A DNA stretch of 64,000 nucleotides from Bog-473 sp963800725 (GTDB lineage: Bacteria > Actinomycetota > Acidimicrobiia > Acidimicrobiales > RAAP-2): contig CAWDCE010000020.1 of assembly GCA_963800725.1 (NCBI GenBank), positions 1 through 64,000 of the forward strand. The letters run 5' to 3'. The first letter of the stretch is position 1; the number at the start of each line of letters is the position of its first letter. The position numbers and the translations under genes were made by a program. Below, one piece after another: positions 28,904-40,500 of this stretch. The notes beneath the pieces are model-generated. The model made no database searches. It was not told the DNA's origin and saw only the letters and a list, made by a program, of their open reading frames with translations.

Positions 28904-29846
28904 GTGACTCTCTTCAAGGTTTCGGACCTCGGTCCCCTGGTCGGCGTGGTGGACCAGGGGGGTGGATGGCTCTATGACCTCTTGACCAAGCTCGGCGTGA
29001 GCCCGAGCGATGCCCGCACCGTGGTCGATTTCGTGGTCCGCCCCGCCTCGATCCTGCTGGTGGCGGTCATTGCCTACCTGGCGGCCCGCATTGGTTCGAG
29101 GATCATCCGTCGCTCCCTCGAGCGCGTCGCCGACAAGGCGGCCGGTAGATCGGGCTCGGCGCGCCGCTCCGCCCGGGTCACCACCATCGGGGGGATTGGC
29201 CGCCAACATCTGGCGGTTCTTTGTCGGCATCGTGGCCGTGGCCATCGTGCTCGGGATGCTCGGCATCGACCTGGCCCCACTGCTCGCCAGCGCGACCATC
29301 ATCGGGGCCACGCTCGGATTCGGTGCGCAACAGATTGTCGCGACTACATCTCAGGCTTCCTCTTGACCGTCGAAGACCAGTACAGCGTGGGTGATTCGGT
29401 GCTCATCGATGGGGTGACCGGAGTGGTCGAAGACGTGAGTCTCAGGCTCACCGAAGATCCGCGTCGCCGACGGCACCATCTATTTCGTCCCCAATGGCGA
29501 CGTGCGTCTCGTGGCCAACAACTCTCGGGGCTGGGCCCATGCCGTGGTCGACCTGATCCTCCCCGGTGCCGTTGCCACCGACCTCGACCGGGCCCACGAC
29601 GTCGTCGCCACCGCAGCGCGCCGGGTCAGCCATCTCCCCGAGTTCGTCGACCATTGCACCGAACCCATCCGACTGGTCGAACTCTTGGGGGCCGACGTCG
29701 CCACCTTGACGTTGCGGGTGATGCTCAACACCGTGCCCTCCCAGCGCGACGCCCTGGCCCGGGCGTTGCGTGAAGCGACGCTCAGCGATCTCTCGGCCGC
29801 CGGGCTGTGGCCCGGCGAAGCCCTGCGCGCGTCCGAAGCGGGCTGA
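28904..29846 (+). CDS. MscS-family mechanosensitive channel, three frameshifts
   Basis: The joined product has an N-terminal membrane helix (ILLVAVIAYLAARIGSRIIR), then WRFFVGIVAVAIVLGMLGID, then the pore-lining TM3 region TIIGATLGFGAQQIV continuing to RDYISGFLLTVEDQYSVGD, and the beta domain GVVEDVSLR ... DGTIYFVPNGDVRLVANNS, all typical of small MscS channels that open on membrane tension. Indels lie near 29,205, 29,340 and 29,455. About 313 residues is a normal length for the short actinobacterial form. The GTG at 28904 is the start, 30 bases from the rodA start. Confidence 0.8.
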
Positions 29847-30000
29847 GCGCGCCCTGAACGGGTGATTTCGGCCCACTTCGGCGAAGAATTGCCCGAAAGA
29901 CCTACAGACGAATTTCCCCCTCCCAATTTATGGTGGACCCCAAACGCAAAAGACCCTGACCAGGGAAAACTGCCGAGCGCAGGCCGACGGGGTGAGCAGA

Positions 30001-32248
30001 TGGGAAAGATTCGCAGGTCGTTGGCGCCCACGCCGACCCGCGCGGGCCTCGACATCGAATGCTGGTCGCTTGGCTGGCCGCCTGCCTATCGTTGGTCGCC
30101 GTTGCGATACTCCCGGCCGCCTCGGCCAACGCGGCGGGAATCGTGCCGCCCAACAACCCGGCGTCGAACATCACGCCGGCGATCCCGATGTCGTGCAACG
30201 ACGCCATCAACGACATCGACCGCGGCCTGCACCAACTCGGTGCTCTATGACATCGACGTCGGACGCATCGACGAGGGGCTCGGTCCGCTCATCCTGCCCG
30301 CCAACTACACCAGCCTCACCTTGCCCGAACAGAACCTGGCCATTGTGAACCTCGAGCGCACCACGCGTGGCCTCCCGGCCGAGTACGGGCTCAAGACCTG
30401 CATGGACCAAGACGCGCAAACCGGTTCGAACACCAACAGCGACCCGGTCCCCACCAACTGCTCGCCCCCGCTCAATGGCTACGCCAGCAATTGGGCCAGC
30501 ACCACGACGGCACTCGAGTCGGACTTCCTCTTGATGTACGACGACGGCCTCAACTCGCCCAACATCGATTGCACGCAGGCGAACACCTCGGGTTGCTGGG
30601 GTCACCGCGACAACATCTTGAACAACAACTTGTGCATTGCGGGTGTGGCCAACTGCTATCCGGTCATGGGCGCAGAGTCGACCGGACCGACCGCCCAGGA
30701 GTTCGGTAGCTATGTCGGGGCCGGGGGCCCGCCCTCAGGCGACATGGCCTTCCTCAACTCGTCCATCGCCTACCTCAGCACGCGGCGCCGCAGATTCTCA
30801 GCCTGAGCGCCGCATCGGGGTCGACCGGGGCGACCATCTCGATCAACGGCATCTACCTGAGCGGCGCCACCACCGTCGAATTCGGCTCATCCGCCTGCAC
30901 CGCCGCCCCCACGGTGCTCAGCGACGTCGAGGTCAACGTTTCGGTCCCATTGTGCGCCATTGGGCTCGCCAACCTCGACGTGGTCACGCTCTCGGGCACC
31001 TCCAATGGGATCGGGTTCACCGGTGAGCACGCCGCCCCCTACAGCCCGATCTCCCCGGTGCGGGTCTGTGACACGCGGCCCGAGAACCCCTCTGGACTCA
31101 ACACCGCACCAAGCAACCAGTGCAACGGCCGCACCATTGCTGCGGGCGGCACGCTCAATGTCACCGTGGCGGGCGCCTTCTCGATCCCCGCCAACGCCAC
31201 CGCGGTGGTGCTCAATGTCACCGTCGTCAATCCGGGTGCGGGAGGATTCGTGACCGCCTTCCCGAGCGGTGCGGTGCGGCCCACCGCGTCGAATCTCAAC
31301 TACACGCCCGGCCTCGTCATCCCCAACCTGGTCCAGGTCGGGGTCGGCACGTCGGGACAGGTGTCCTTCTATTCGTTGGCGCGCACCGATCTGGTGATCG
31401 ACGTGGAGGGCTATGTCTCCCCCACCGCAGCCGGTGGGTCGGGGTCTGGGCTCTACGTTCCCTTGGCTGCTCCGGCGCGGATCTGCGACACCCGGGCCGC
31501 CAACCCCTCGAATCTGACCCCACCCAATTCGCAATGCAACGCCATGGGGCGGCTCGGGGCGAATGCAACCATGAACGTCGCTGTCACCGGAAGCAATGCG
31601 ATTCCCGCCGGCGCCATCGCGGCTGTGCTGAACGTGACCGCGGTGCCCGCCCCGGGAGCCAGTGGCTTCCTCACGGTCTACCCGCAAGGTTCGCAACGCC
31701 CGACGACGGTTTCGAACGTCAACTACTCGGCCGGGGCGGTGGCATCGAATCGGGTGATCGTGCCGCTGTCGGGCAGCGGGGGGATATCGGTCTACAGCTC
31801 GGCCGGGTCCGACGTGGTCATCGACGTGTCGGGCTACTTCACCGCGGCCGGGGCCGCAAGCGGTTCGATGTTCAACCCAGAAAGCGCACCGGTGCGCATC
31901 TGCGACACCCGCCCGGCCAGTCCGGCCAGCCCGGCCAATGAGTGCACGGCGCGCACCATTTCCGCCCAGGGCATCTTGACCGTGCCGGTGGTCGGGTCAC
32001 CGACCGGGGCGGTGCCCCACGGCGCCAAGGCCGTGGTGATCAATCTCACCGCCGTCGCACCCACGCAGTCGACCTACCTCAGCGTCTACCCGGTCCTGCG
32101 CCCCGCCGCGTCGGACCTCAACCCGGCTGCGGGCCAGGTCAAGCCCAACTTGGTGGTCGCCACCTTGTCGCCCAACGGCGCCATCACGGTCTATAACAAC
32201 TCGGGCAGCGTCGACATCATCGTCGACGTGCTGGGCTGGTACTCCTAA
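30001..32248 (+). CDS. large secreted surface protein: CAP-like domain, IPT/TIG domain, three 139-aa repeats; frameshifted
   Basis: A signal peptide (MLVAWLAACLSLVAVAILP at 30059, in a different frame from the basic leader starting at 30001) precedes a CAP/SCP-like region with LAIVNLERTTRGLPA and the CAP hallmark GCWGHRDNIL at 30,597. After an indel near 30,785 comes an IPT/TIG-type fold (ILSLSAASGSTGATISING). Three repeats follow, each starting with (V/I)CDTR at 31,067, 31,484 and 31,901 (417 bases apart) and containing AVVLNVT and a closing VIDV-GY/W motif. This repeat is found in secreted actinobacterial proteins and resembles a lectin-like beta fold. Other indels lie near 30,055 and 30,240. 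No sortase motif or C-terminal anchor is visible. The function is unknown; cell-wall or host/particle adhesion is a guess. The tail overlaps aroE by four bases. Confidence 0.7.
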
Positions 32249-33135
32249 GGCACGTTCCGAGCGGGCCGGGCCGCTGTCGCCGCCTGCCACATGGCGTCGA
32301 GCGGGGCGGCCAAACCGGTCCACAAGGCGATCTGCTCGGCGGCCTGGTGCACCAGCATCCCCAATCCGTCGACCGTCGTCGCCCCGGTTGCCGACGTGGC
32401 CCGCAACCAGGCCGTTGGTCGCGGGGCGTAGATCAGGTCGGCCACCACCTGGCCGCTGTGGGTCCACGTCGGGTCCACCAACCAGTCTGGATCCCCATGA
32501 CCTGGTGCGGGTCCGACACCGCTCATCCCCATCGGGGTGGCATTGACCACGAGATCGGCTGGCGCCACCTCGGCCTCGGTGGCTGCTTCGATGGCCCGGC
32601 CACGCGCACCGGCCAGGGCGGCGGCCTCGTGGGCGCGCGCCACCGTGCGATTGACGACCGCCACCTCCGCCGCGCCGGCCGCGGCCAGAGCATCGATGAC
32701 GGCCCGGGCCGCACCACCGGCGCCCACGACCACGCATCGCTTCGCCAATGGATCGAACCCGGCCGCTCGGAGCAGTGCGGCCACGAAGCCCGCTCCGTCG
32801 GTGTTCTCGCCGCGCAAGGTGCCCGACCGGTTGATGACGCAGTTGACCGAATTCAGCCGTTGTGCCGCAGCACTTGATTCGTCGACCAAGCTCGCCACCG
32901 CCAACTTGTGGGGCATGGTCACCGACAATCCCGCAATCCGAAGCACCCGCATGGCCGCCATGGCCCCACCCGCCTCACCATCTGCGACCTCGAATGCGAC
33001 CGACACCCAGTTGAGACCGAGCGCGCCGAACGCGGTGTTGTGCAACAACGGCGAGAGGGACTGGACAATGGGTGAGCCAATGACCCCGACCACGGTGGAT
33101 TCGGCGTCGGGGGAACGTCCCGCGTTCGTCACCAC
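32245..33135 (-). CDS. aroE: shikimate dehydrogenase
   Basis: The enzyme reduces 3-dehydroshikimate with NADPH. Visible are the shikimate-binding SPIVQSLSPLLHNTAF, the catalytic Lys in GLSVTMPHKLAVASL, GENTDGAGFVAALL, the NADP motif VVVGAGGAARAVIDALAAAG with NRT, and VNATPMGMSG. The length (296 residues) is normal and the frame intact. It begins 3 bases after the mltG stop and ends the conserved alaS-ruvX-mltG-aroE run, as in other actinobacteria. Confidence 0.95.
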   Translation of the reverse strand: MVTNAGRSPDAESTVVGVIGSPIVQSLSPLLHNTAFGALGLNWVSVAFEVADGEAGGAMAAMRVLRIAGLSVTMPHKLAVASLVDESSAAAQRLNSVNCVINRSGTLRGENTDGAGFVAALLRAAGFDPLAKRCVVVGAGGAARAVIDALAAAGAAEVAVVNRTVARAHEAAALAGARGRAIEAATEAEVAPADLVVNATPMGMSGVGPAPGHGDPDWLVDPTWTHSGQVVADLIYAPRPTAWLRATSATGATTVDGLGMLVHQAAEQIALWTGLAAPLDAMWQAATAARPARNVP

Positions 33136-33138
33136 CGA

Positions 33139-34300
33139 TCAGCCAACCCCGCGCGCTTGGGCCAACCGCTCGTTGGCGAGTTGCTGGGAGAAGGTATCGG
33201 CGAACGCCTCGGTGCCGTTTTTGTCCACGACGACGAAATAGAGCCAGTCACCGGGCGGTGGGTGCGCGGCCGCAGCGAGGGCGGCGGGAGAGGGCATGCA
33301 GATCGGCGTCGGCGGCAGTCCGTGGTTGAGATAGGTGTTGTACGGGCTCTGCACCTTGAGGTCGGCCGACGTCACCGGTCCCCCGTCCTGGCCCAGGGCG
33401 TACAAGACGGTCGAGTCCATCTGCAGCGGCGTGCCCACGGCGAGACGGTTGTAGATCACCCGGGCAACGTCGGGCATGTTCTTGTCGTAGTAGCCCTCTT
33501 TTTGCACCACCGATGCCGCGATGATCACCTCGTACTCGCTGAGTCCCAAAGCGGCGGCGGAAGCCGAGTTCACCCCGGCCGTGGTCGCCTGGGCTTCGAA
33601 GCGCTGCACCATGGCGGTCAACAGCTCGGTGGAGCTCTCGTTGGGCACGATTTGGTAGACCCCGGTCCCAAGTAACCCCTCGAGGTTGTCCGAACCCGGC
33701 GGCGAGAAATTGTGAATGCACGGTCCCGCTTTTGGCCAGCTGTGCAAACACGGCCGCATTGAACCCGGGCAGATCGCCCACGCGCGTGGCCACCTCGGCC
33801 AGGGTCAATCCGGCATCCACTGACATCGTGTGGACATTGGGCGGCGCATTCAAGATGGTGTGGACTGCCGCGAACGAGAGGTTCTTGTGCAGCTGGTAGA
33901 GGCCCGGTGACGGCGTGGGGTTTCCATGCAATATCGCATAGAGGTGGAACACGAACGAGCTGCCGATGACGCCTTTGTCCGACAGCGTGGACACCACCGA
34001 ACTGACCGACTCACCGTCGTTGACGTTGACGATCACCGCCGCACCGGGAGCGCCGTGCCCGCCCGACTCGTAGTTGAACCACACCACGAAGCCCACCACG
34101 ATGACCACCACGAAGAGGACGACCCCGAGCACGATCGCCCGGAGGCGGTGCGGCCGGCGGGCGCTGCGGGCAGCGGGTGCCGACGCAGCGCGTTGGTCAG
34201 CCAAAGGCGTTGCCCCCGCCGGTTCGTCTTGATTGAAGAGCGCGACCAGATCGGGGTCGAACGGTTCCTCGGGACCGCCGGGGCCCCCGGGGCCGCTCAT
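33139..34300 (-). CDS. mltG: endolytic transglycosylase MltG (YceG-like), frameshifted
   Basis: A cytoplasmic Pro/Gly/Glu-rich leader is followed by one membrane helix (AIVLGVVLFVVVIVVGFVVW) and a LysM-like part (GESVSSVVSTLSDKGVI). The catalytic YceG domain has VIIAASVVQKEGYYDKNMPD, with the catalytic Glu in QKEG, then VARVIYNRLAVGTPLQMDST and YNTYLNHGLPPTPI. It cleaves nascent glycan strands and sets their length. One or two indels lie near 33,700. The ATG at 34300 overlaps the ruvX stop (ATGA). Confidence 0.9.
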
Positions 34301-34719
34301 GGCGATGCCTCTGTGGCCAACCACGCCTGGAGCATCACCATGGCCGCGGCACTGTCGATGACCGAACGCGCCGCTTTGCCCTTACGCCCGGCGGCGGTGA
34401 GGGACCGTTGCGCCTCGACGGTGCTGAGACGTTCATCGACGGTCGCCACCGTCACGCCGAGGGGCGCGAAGCGCTCGCGCAGCGATTCGATCTCGGCGAG
34501 GGCCGATCGCGCCGCCGGCCCCGATGCCCCAGAAAGACTCAGCGGCAGACCGACCACGACGACATTCGCCCCGACCTCTTCGACAGCGGCGATGATGGCG
34601 CGGTAGTCCACGTCGCGATCGCCCCCTCGGTTGATGGTGCCCCAAGGTGAGGCCAGCGTGCGCCGCGAGTCGCAGTAGGCGACCCCGATGCGAGCCTGGC
34701 CCAGATCGAGGGCGACCAC
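34297..34719 (-). CDS. ruvX: Holliday junction resolvase-like RuvX/YqgF
   Basis: The RNase H-like fold has LDLGQARIGVAYCD (first catalytic Asp), VVVGLPLSLSGASG, and VDERLSTVEAQRSL (second acidic site), with SVIDSAAAMVML near the C-terminus (third). YqgF proteins act in 16S rRNA 5' processing and possibly recombination. GTG at 34719 opens the clean frame. A GTG at 34768 overlapping the alaS stop would give a longer N-terminus typical for tightly packed operons but requires one indel near 34725. The end overlaps mltG. Confidence 0.85.
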   Translation of the reverse strand: MVALDLGQARIGVAYCDSRRTLASPWGTINRGGDRDVDYRAIIAAVEEVGANVVVVGLPLSLSGASGPAARSALAEIESLRERFAPLGVTVATVDERLSTVEAQRSLTAAGRKGKAARSVIDSAAAMVMLQAWLATEASP

Positions 34720-34764
34720 CCGGCCCCGAGCACAGCGATGACGCCGTATCCGAGTCGCCGTCGC

Positions 34765-37336
34765 TCACTGGAAGAGCGCTCGTCGGGCCTCGTCGAGCGC
34801 CTCGTCGAGGGCGCGACGGGTCCTTGCCCCCGGCCAAGGCGAGTTCGGCCGAGCCCCCGCCCCCACCGCCGACGATCGCCCCCAGGGTGCGGACCAGCTC
34901 AGTGGCGTTGGTCCCCCCGTCGCTGGCACAGGCAATGGCCACCTTGGACCCCTCTGGGCTGCCCCCGAGCACGACGGTGATCGGGCCGTCGGCCTTGATG
35001 GCCCGCCGCACCGCCTGGGCCAGGTTCTGCAGGGCCTTTGGGTCCTCGCCGTCTCGGCGGGCCACCACGATCCCGCGGTCCGCCGTGGCCGCCAGGTCGA
35101 CCGCCAGCGATTCGCTCGAGCGCTGGCGCAGCTTGGCCAGCTCCTTGTCCGCCTCACGTTGGCGCTCCAAGACCTTGGTCACCGCGGCCACGATGCCGTC
35201 AGGCTCGGTGCGCAAGAGTTCAGCCACGGCGTGCAGCTGGCGCTCCTGTGCCGTGGCCCGCTCGAGCGCGGCCCGCCCGGTCACGGCGAAGATGCGCCGG
35301 GTGTTCGATCCGATCGACCCCTCCGACACGAGGGCAATGGGCCCGATCTGCCCGAGCGAGTCGACATGGGTGCCCCCGCAGAACTCGAGCGAATGCGTCC
35401 CCGAACGCACCACCCGCACCGTGGCGCCGTACTTGTCGCCGAAGAAGGCAATCGCCCCCATGCGCTCGGCCTCGTCACGCGAGGTCTCGGTGGTCTCGAC
35501 CGGATCGTCGGTGAGCACCGCGTCGTTGGCCATTGCGAACACTTCGTCGAGTTCCTCTGCGCTGGGCGCACCATGGTGGGAGAAGTCGAAGCGCAGGCGC
35601 TCGGGCGACACTTCGGAACCCTGCTGGCGGACGTGGTGGCCCAGCACCGAACGAAGGGCGGCGTGCAGGAGGTGGGTGGCGGTGTGATTGCGCCGGGTCG
35701 CTTCGCGCCGCTCCGCGTCAATGGTCGCCACGGCGTCTTGGCCGACCAAAAGTTGCCCGTCGAGCTTGGCCTTGTGGGCGATCAGGCCGGGCAGGGCATA
35801 GACGGTGTCATAGACGTCGGCGATCCCGGTTTCGGTGACGATGGTCCCGGTGTCACCGACCTGTCCCCCCCCCTTCGGCGTAAAAGGGCGTCTGATTCAA
35901 GAAGATCTCGACCTCGCCCGCCACGCCCGATTCGAGCACACCGAGGATGCTGGCGGGCACTTCGTAGTGCGATGCGCCACGGCCGACAAACGGGGTCGGC
36001 CCATCGGTGTCGAGCAAACTTCGGTAGGAGGATTCGTCTCCGACTTTGGCCGAGCGTGCCGCCGCACGGGCCCGTTCGCGCTGTTGGGTCATCGCCGCGT
36101 CGAATCCGGCCCGATCGACCTCGATCCCGGCGTCGCGGGCCAGCTCCTCGGTCAGCTCGACGGGGAACCCGTGGGTGTCGTGCAGCGTGAAGGCGACGTC
36201 GCCCCCGAGCACACGGGTTCCGAGTCGCGATCTCCTCTTCGAGGCGCCCGAGACCCGCCCGCAGCGTGCGGTCGAACCCGGCTTCTTCTCGGGCCACGAC
36301 GTTGACGATGACGTCGTGTTGATCGACCAGGTTCGGCCAGGCCACACCGAGCACCCCGCTGACCGCGTCGACCAGGGCCGGGGTGATGGGCTTGTCGACC
36401 CCGAGCCGCCGAGCCGCCAGCACGCAGCGACGCACCACCCGGCGAAGGACGTAGCCCCGGCCTTCGTTCGACGGCAGCACGCCATCGCCGACCAGCATGG
36501 TCATGGCCCGGCCGTGGTCGGCCATGACCCGAAGGGCGACATCGGTCTTTTCGTCCTGGCCGTAGGGGCTCGCACAGATCGACGCGGCCTCATCGATGAT
36601 GGGCGCGAACAGGTCGGTGTCGAAGATCGAATCATGACCCTGGAGGATGCCGAGAATCCGCTCGAACCCTGCCCCGGTATCGATGTTCTTGTGAGGCAGT
36701 TCGCTGAGGCTCCCGTCGGCGGAGCGGTTCATCTGCATGAAGACGAGATTCCACAGTTCGACGAATCGGGTATCGGCCCCGAATTTGGGGCCCCCGTCCT
36801 CGCCGTAGGCGGGCCCCTTGTCGATGAAGATCTCCGAGTCCGGGCCGCACGGACCGGTGTCGCCCATGCTCCAGAAATTGTCGGCGTCGCCCATGCGTTG
36901 GACCCGGCCCTCCGGCACCCCGACCTGATCAATCCAGATCTGTTCCGCTTCGTCGTCGCTGTCGTGGACGGTGACCCAGAGGCGGTCGCCATCGAGACCG
37001 AAGGTCTCGGTCAAGAGATCCCAGGCCATGGGGATGGCGTCTTGCTTGAAATAGTCGCCGAAACTGAAGTTGCCCAGCATCTCGAAGAACGTGCAGTGAT
37101 ACGGTGTCGGTCCCAATGACGTCGATGTCGGGAGTGCGAAAGCACTTTTGGATGCTGGTCGCCCGGGGCCATGGCGCCACCTCATCACCCACGAAATACG
37201 GCTTGAACGGCACCATGCCCGCAATGGTGAACAGGACCGACGGGTCATGGGGAATCAAGCTGGCCGACGGCACCGACACGTGCCCCCGTTCCGTGAAGAA
37301 GCGCGTGAAGGCCGCCCTCAGTTCATTGGCGTCCAT
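34765..37336 (-). CDS. alaS: alanyl-tRNA synthetase, several frameshifts
   Basis: The N-terminus (ELRAAFTRFFTERGHVSVPS, then FTIAGMVPFKPYF) is the class II catalytic core, continuing in a second frame with TFFEMLGNFSFGDYFKQDAI and ELWNLVFMQMNR. The editing domain has the HxxxH zinc site (RNHTATHLLHAAL) and the CxxxH partner region FCGGTHVDSLGQIG. The C-terminal DHHA1 domain has GGGGGSAELALAGGKD and ends with RALDEALDEARRALFQ. The total of about 855 residues is normal. Breaks lie near 37,105, 36,220, 35,870, 35,760 and 34,830; in an essential gene these must be sequencing errors. ruvX starts at or just after its stop. Confidence 0.93.
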
Positions 37337-37507
37337 CCCCCCAGCTTAATGGGCATGAACGGGGGCCTTGGGTGCGCTGCTGGACGGGAGCGCATACCCC
37401 CCGTTGGGGGGAGCCAGAGCAAGCCCGGCGGCCAATGTGGCGGCCCAGGAGCCAACGCGCCAAAAAGAATGCAGATACCTCGAATGGCCCCCAGGCATCG
37501 GTCGGCG
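37337..37507. terminator. intergenic hairpin between the large secreted protein gene and alaS
   Basis: A perfect 6-bp stem (CCCCCC / GGGGGG) with a GTT loop lies at 37397-37411, within the 171 bases separating the stop of the upstream-transcribed large gene from alaS. There is no T-run, so it may be a weak terminator or a pause site, or only a GC-rich chance palindrome. Confidence 0.3.
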
Positions 37508-40500
37508 TCACGGGCCCGCACTCGGCGTGGTGACCAATGGCGGAGTGACGGTCGCCACTTCTCCGACCTCCCCAGGAGTACTCGCTGCGGCATCGCTCGA
37601 TGAAGTGGCCGAAACCGACTCGGTGTAGGAATAACAACCAGCCGTCGAAATCGGCGCCGAGGACGGCGTGGTCGTCGTGCCATCGCCGGTCACCGAGAAT
37701 GAGCCGGTTGCGAATATCGGTAACGCGACGTCCCAGTTCGCACTGGCACAGGTGCCGTCGGACCCTGCCTGAATCGGGCCAAAGAGGGTCCAGGTCACCT
37801 CGAGTGCGGCTCCGCCGGTGTCAGCGAGTGTGACTGCATCGCTGAGCGTGGCACCCGTGGTCGCCGATGGCTCGGACACCGTCGTCGTAATCGTCGGGAG
37901 CGGCAGGATCGAATCGACGATGGTGGTCGGGGTCACGCTAGGTGCCGTTGTCGAGGTGGTCGACGGTGTCGGATTGGCCGTGTCGGGAAGCGAGCGCTTG
38001 ACGCGGTGGGATTGGGGAGCGGTGAACTGCGGGGCCAAGATCCGCCACTGCTCGTTGGCCACGGGCTGAATCTTCCCAAAATATGATTTGCATGGGTACG
38101 GCTCGACCGGCGCGCCCGCACTGTCGTTGGCACCGAGCGCATCGACGCACCGGTCACCGATGATGAACCGTTCCAATCCATTGAAGTCGTTGGGGAAGTT
38201 CTCGTTCCAAATCGTGCTGAGGGTGAACTGCTGATTGCCCCGAATTCTGGTCACAGCCGGCAAAGCCCCATCCGTTCGGGACCTTGCCGTAGCACTGGCC
38301 GGTGGTGCGGTCGTAGAGCAGACCCCGGTTCTTTCCCGAATTAGTGGCAATTGACTGCCAGACCCAGGCGTCGCTTGGACCATCGCTCAAGGCCAACGTA
38401 CCTGCGTGGTCGACCAGGCCCCGGCCCGACCCGAAACCGGCATAAATCCCCGAACCAGCCACGAATCCGGTTTGGACGGCCCACTGCTCGTTGTTGTCGT
38501 TGTTGCAGGCCCACATGATGACGGCCGCTCCGGCGGAGGTGGACGAACCATCGACGTTGAGACACTGACCAGAGGCCGGGTTCTTGACGGTGCCATTGCC
38601 GTTGACTTGCCACTGTTCATTACTTGCCCCCGGCACGCAGGTGGCGGCCAACGGGACAGACGAATAGGTCACGGGACTCGTCAGCCCACCCGACGAACTC
38701 GCACTCGAGGTGATGGGGACCGACACGCAGAGGGCCTGGGGTTCTTGGGCGCCCAGTGCGGTGTTGGGTTGCCCATAGACCCACAGCTGTTGGGACTGGG
38801 GCACGTAGGTCCATTGCTCGCCGGGGGCGGCCGACGCGGAACTACAATTGTGGGTCGTCAATGTCGTTACCGACGTGCCCGGGGTCGGGCTGCCGGCGCT
38901 CAGGCACAACCATGACCCTTGCCCAATGATGGTGTGCGCTGCCGCGGCGATGATCGGTGCGCCGCTCGAGGTCACGGGGCCCGAGGTGACCGAAACGCCG
39001 AAACCGACCACGGTGGCGTTGGAACATGTGCCCATGGTCGCCGGTCCGGCTCCCGTGGGAGTGGATAGACAACCCGAGATGTCCGACTGCGACAGTTGCA
39101 CCCCGCCACTGACCGCGCTGAGCTGCCACGTCGTCTCTATGTAACCCGACGCCCCGGTATCGCCGCACTGTGTCTCGAAGACCCGGTAGTTGCCGTCGAC
39201 GGCGTCATAGGCGAGGCACAGTCCGCTGTCCGCGTTGACGATGAATCCATTGGCCGAAGCTGCGGTGACCGGCTCGTACGTCCAATCAAAGGACGAAGCG
39301 GCGGTCGGGACCGCCCAGGCGAGCGCGGTGATCCCGCCGCTTGAGGAAGTCGGGCCCAAGGCCAACGAGCCCGAGTAAATATGGGCATTGACCGGAGAGG
39401 CCGAGGTCTGCGTCGGCGGAGAGGAGACCGAAGAAGCGGTCGGGGTCGTCGTGGGCGTGGTGGAGTACATCGCTGCTTCTTGGGCCACGTCCCAGGCGGA
39501 GGGACCGGCACTCGGGCACACCCCGGTGTCCAAGAGCACCTGGGTGACGTTGAGGGCCGAGCCGCACTGGGCCGAAGCCCCGCCACTGTCGCCCATGAGT
39601 TGACCGAGCGCTTGGACGACGATCAGCTCGGACCCGAGCGCGAGAGCGGGGCCCCGCCTTGATACGTGAGGTTCAGCGTGACGGTGGTCTGGGGCGAACA
39701 TGTCCCCGCGATTGAAAATGTGGTGGTCGACGAAGAGCTTTCGGCGAAGACCACATCGGCCACCTGTCCGCTGTAGTCCGGCGTCGTCGAGAACGTCACC
39801 GCTCCCCCCGGGGCATTCCAATCCGCCAGGGCGGCATTGACCGCAGCCTGACCCGCCCCGTCAAGGGCGGAGTCGTCCACGTAGACAGGCCCAGGAGCGA
39901 TGACACAACTGGGCTGGATCCCCGCTTTGCTCATGGCCCGGGTACGCGCTGTTGACTTTGAGGGAGGCAGTGGTGGCATCCCCGTAGGTCGGGAGGCAGC
40001 CGGGGAAGTCGATTCCGTAATTCGAGGCACCTCCACCCGTGGGCGCGCTCGGTGCCGCGCCAGAGCCGGCGCCGCTTCCGGGTGAGGTTGCGCCCGATGA
40101 CGAGGTACCCGACGACGGTGAGCCAGCAGACGATCCGGCCCCTGGGGTGGATCCTGCCGGGGCGGTACCCGGATTGGTGGTACCGGCCGCTGGCTTCTTA
40201 CACGATTTCGGCGCCACCTGAGGGCCGACCGCGCGCAGATTCGTTGAGGTGAGCGGGCTCGTGACGTCGGCCTGGGTATACCGCTGCGTCAAGCTGGTTG
40301 GCTCATAGAGCGCCGCGCTCGAGTCCCCCGACCTCCGCTGGAGCACGTAATAGTCAGAACGGCTGACAAGTCCTCGCTGCGCCACGTAGTTGACCTCGGT
40401 GGCTGTGGCAATCGACCGGCGGAGTGCCCCCTGCGACGTCAGCGCCAGTTGGGTCTCATTGTCCGGCGTCCTTACTTGATGTCGGACGCCGACGGCATAC

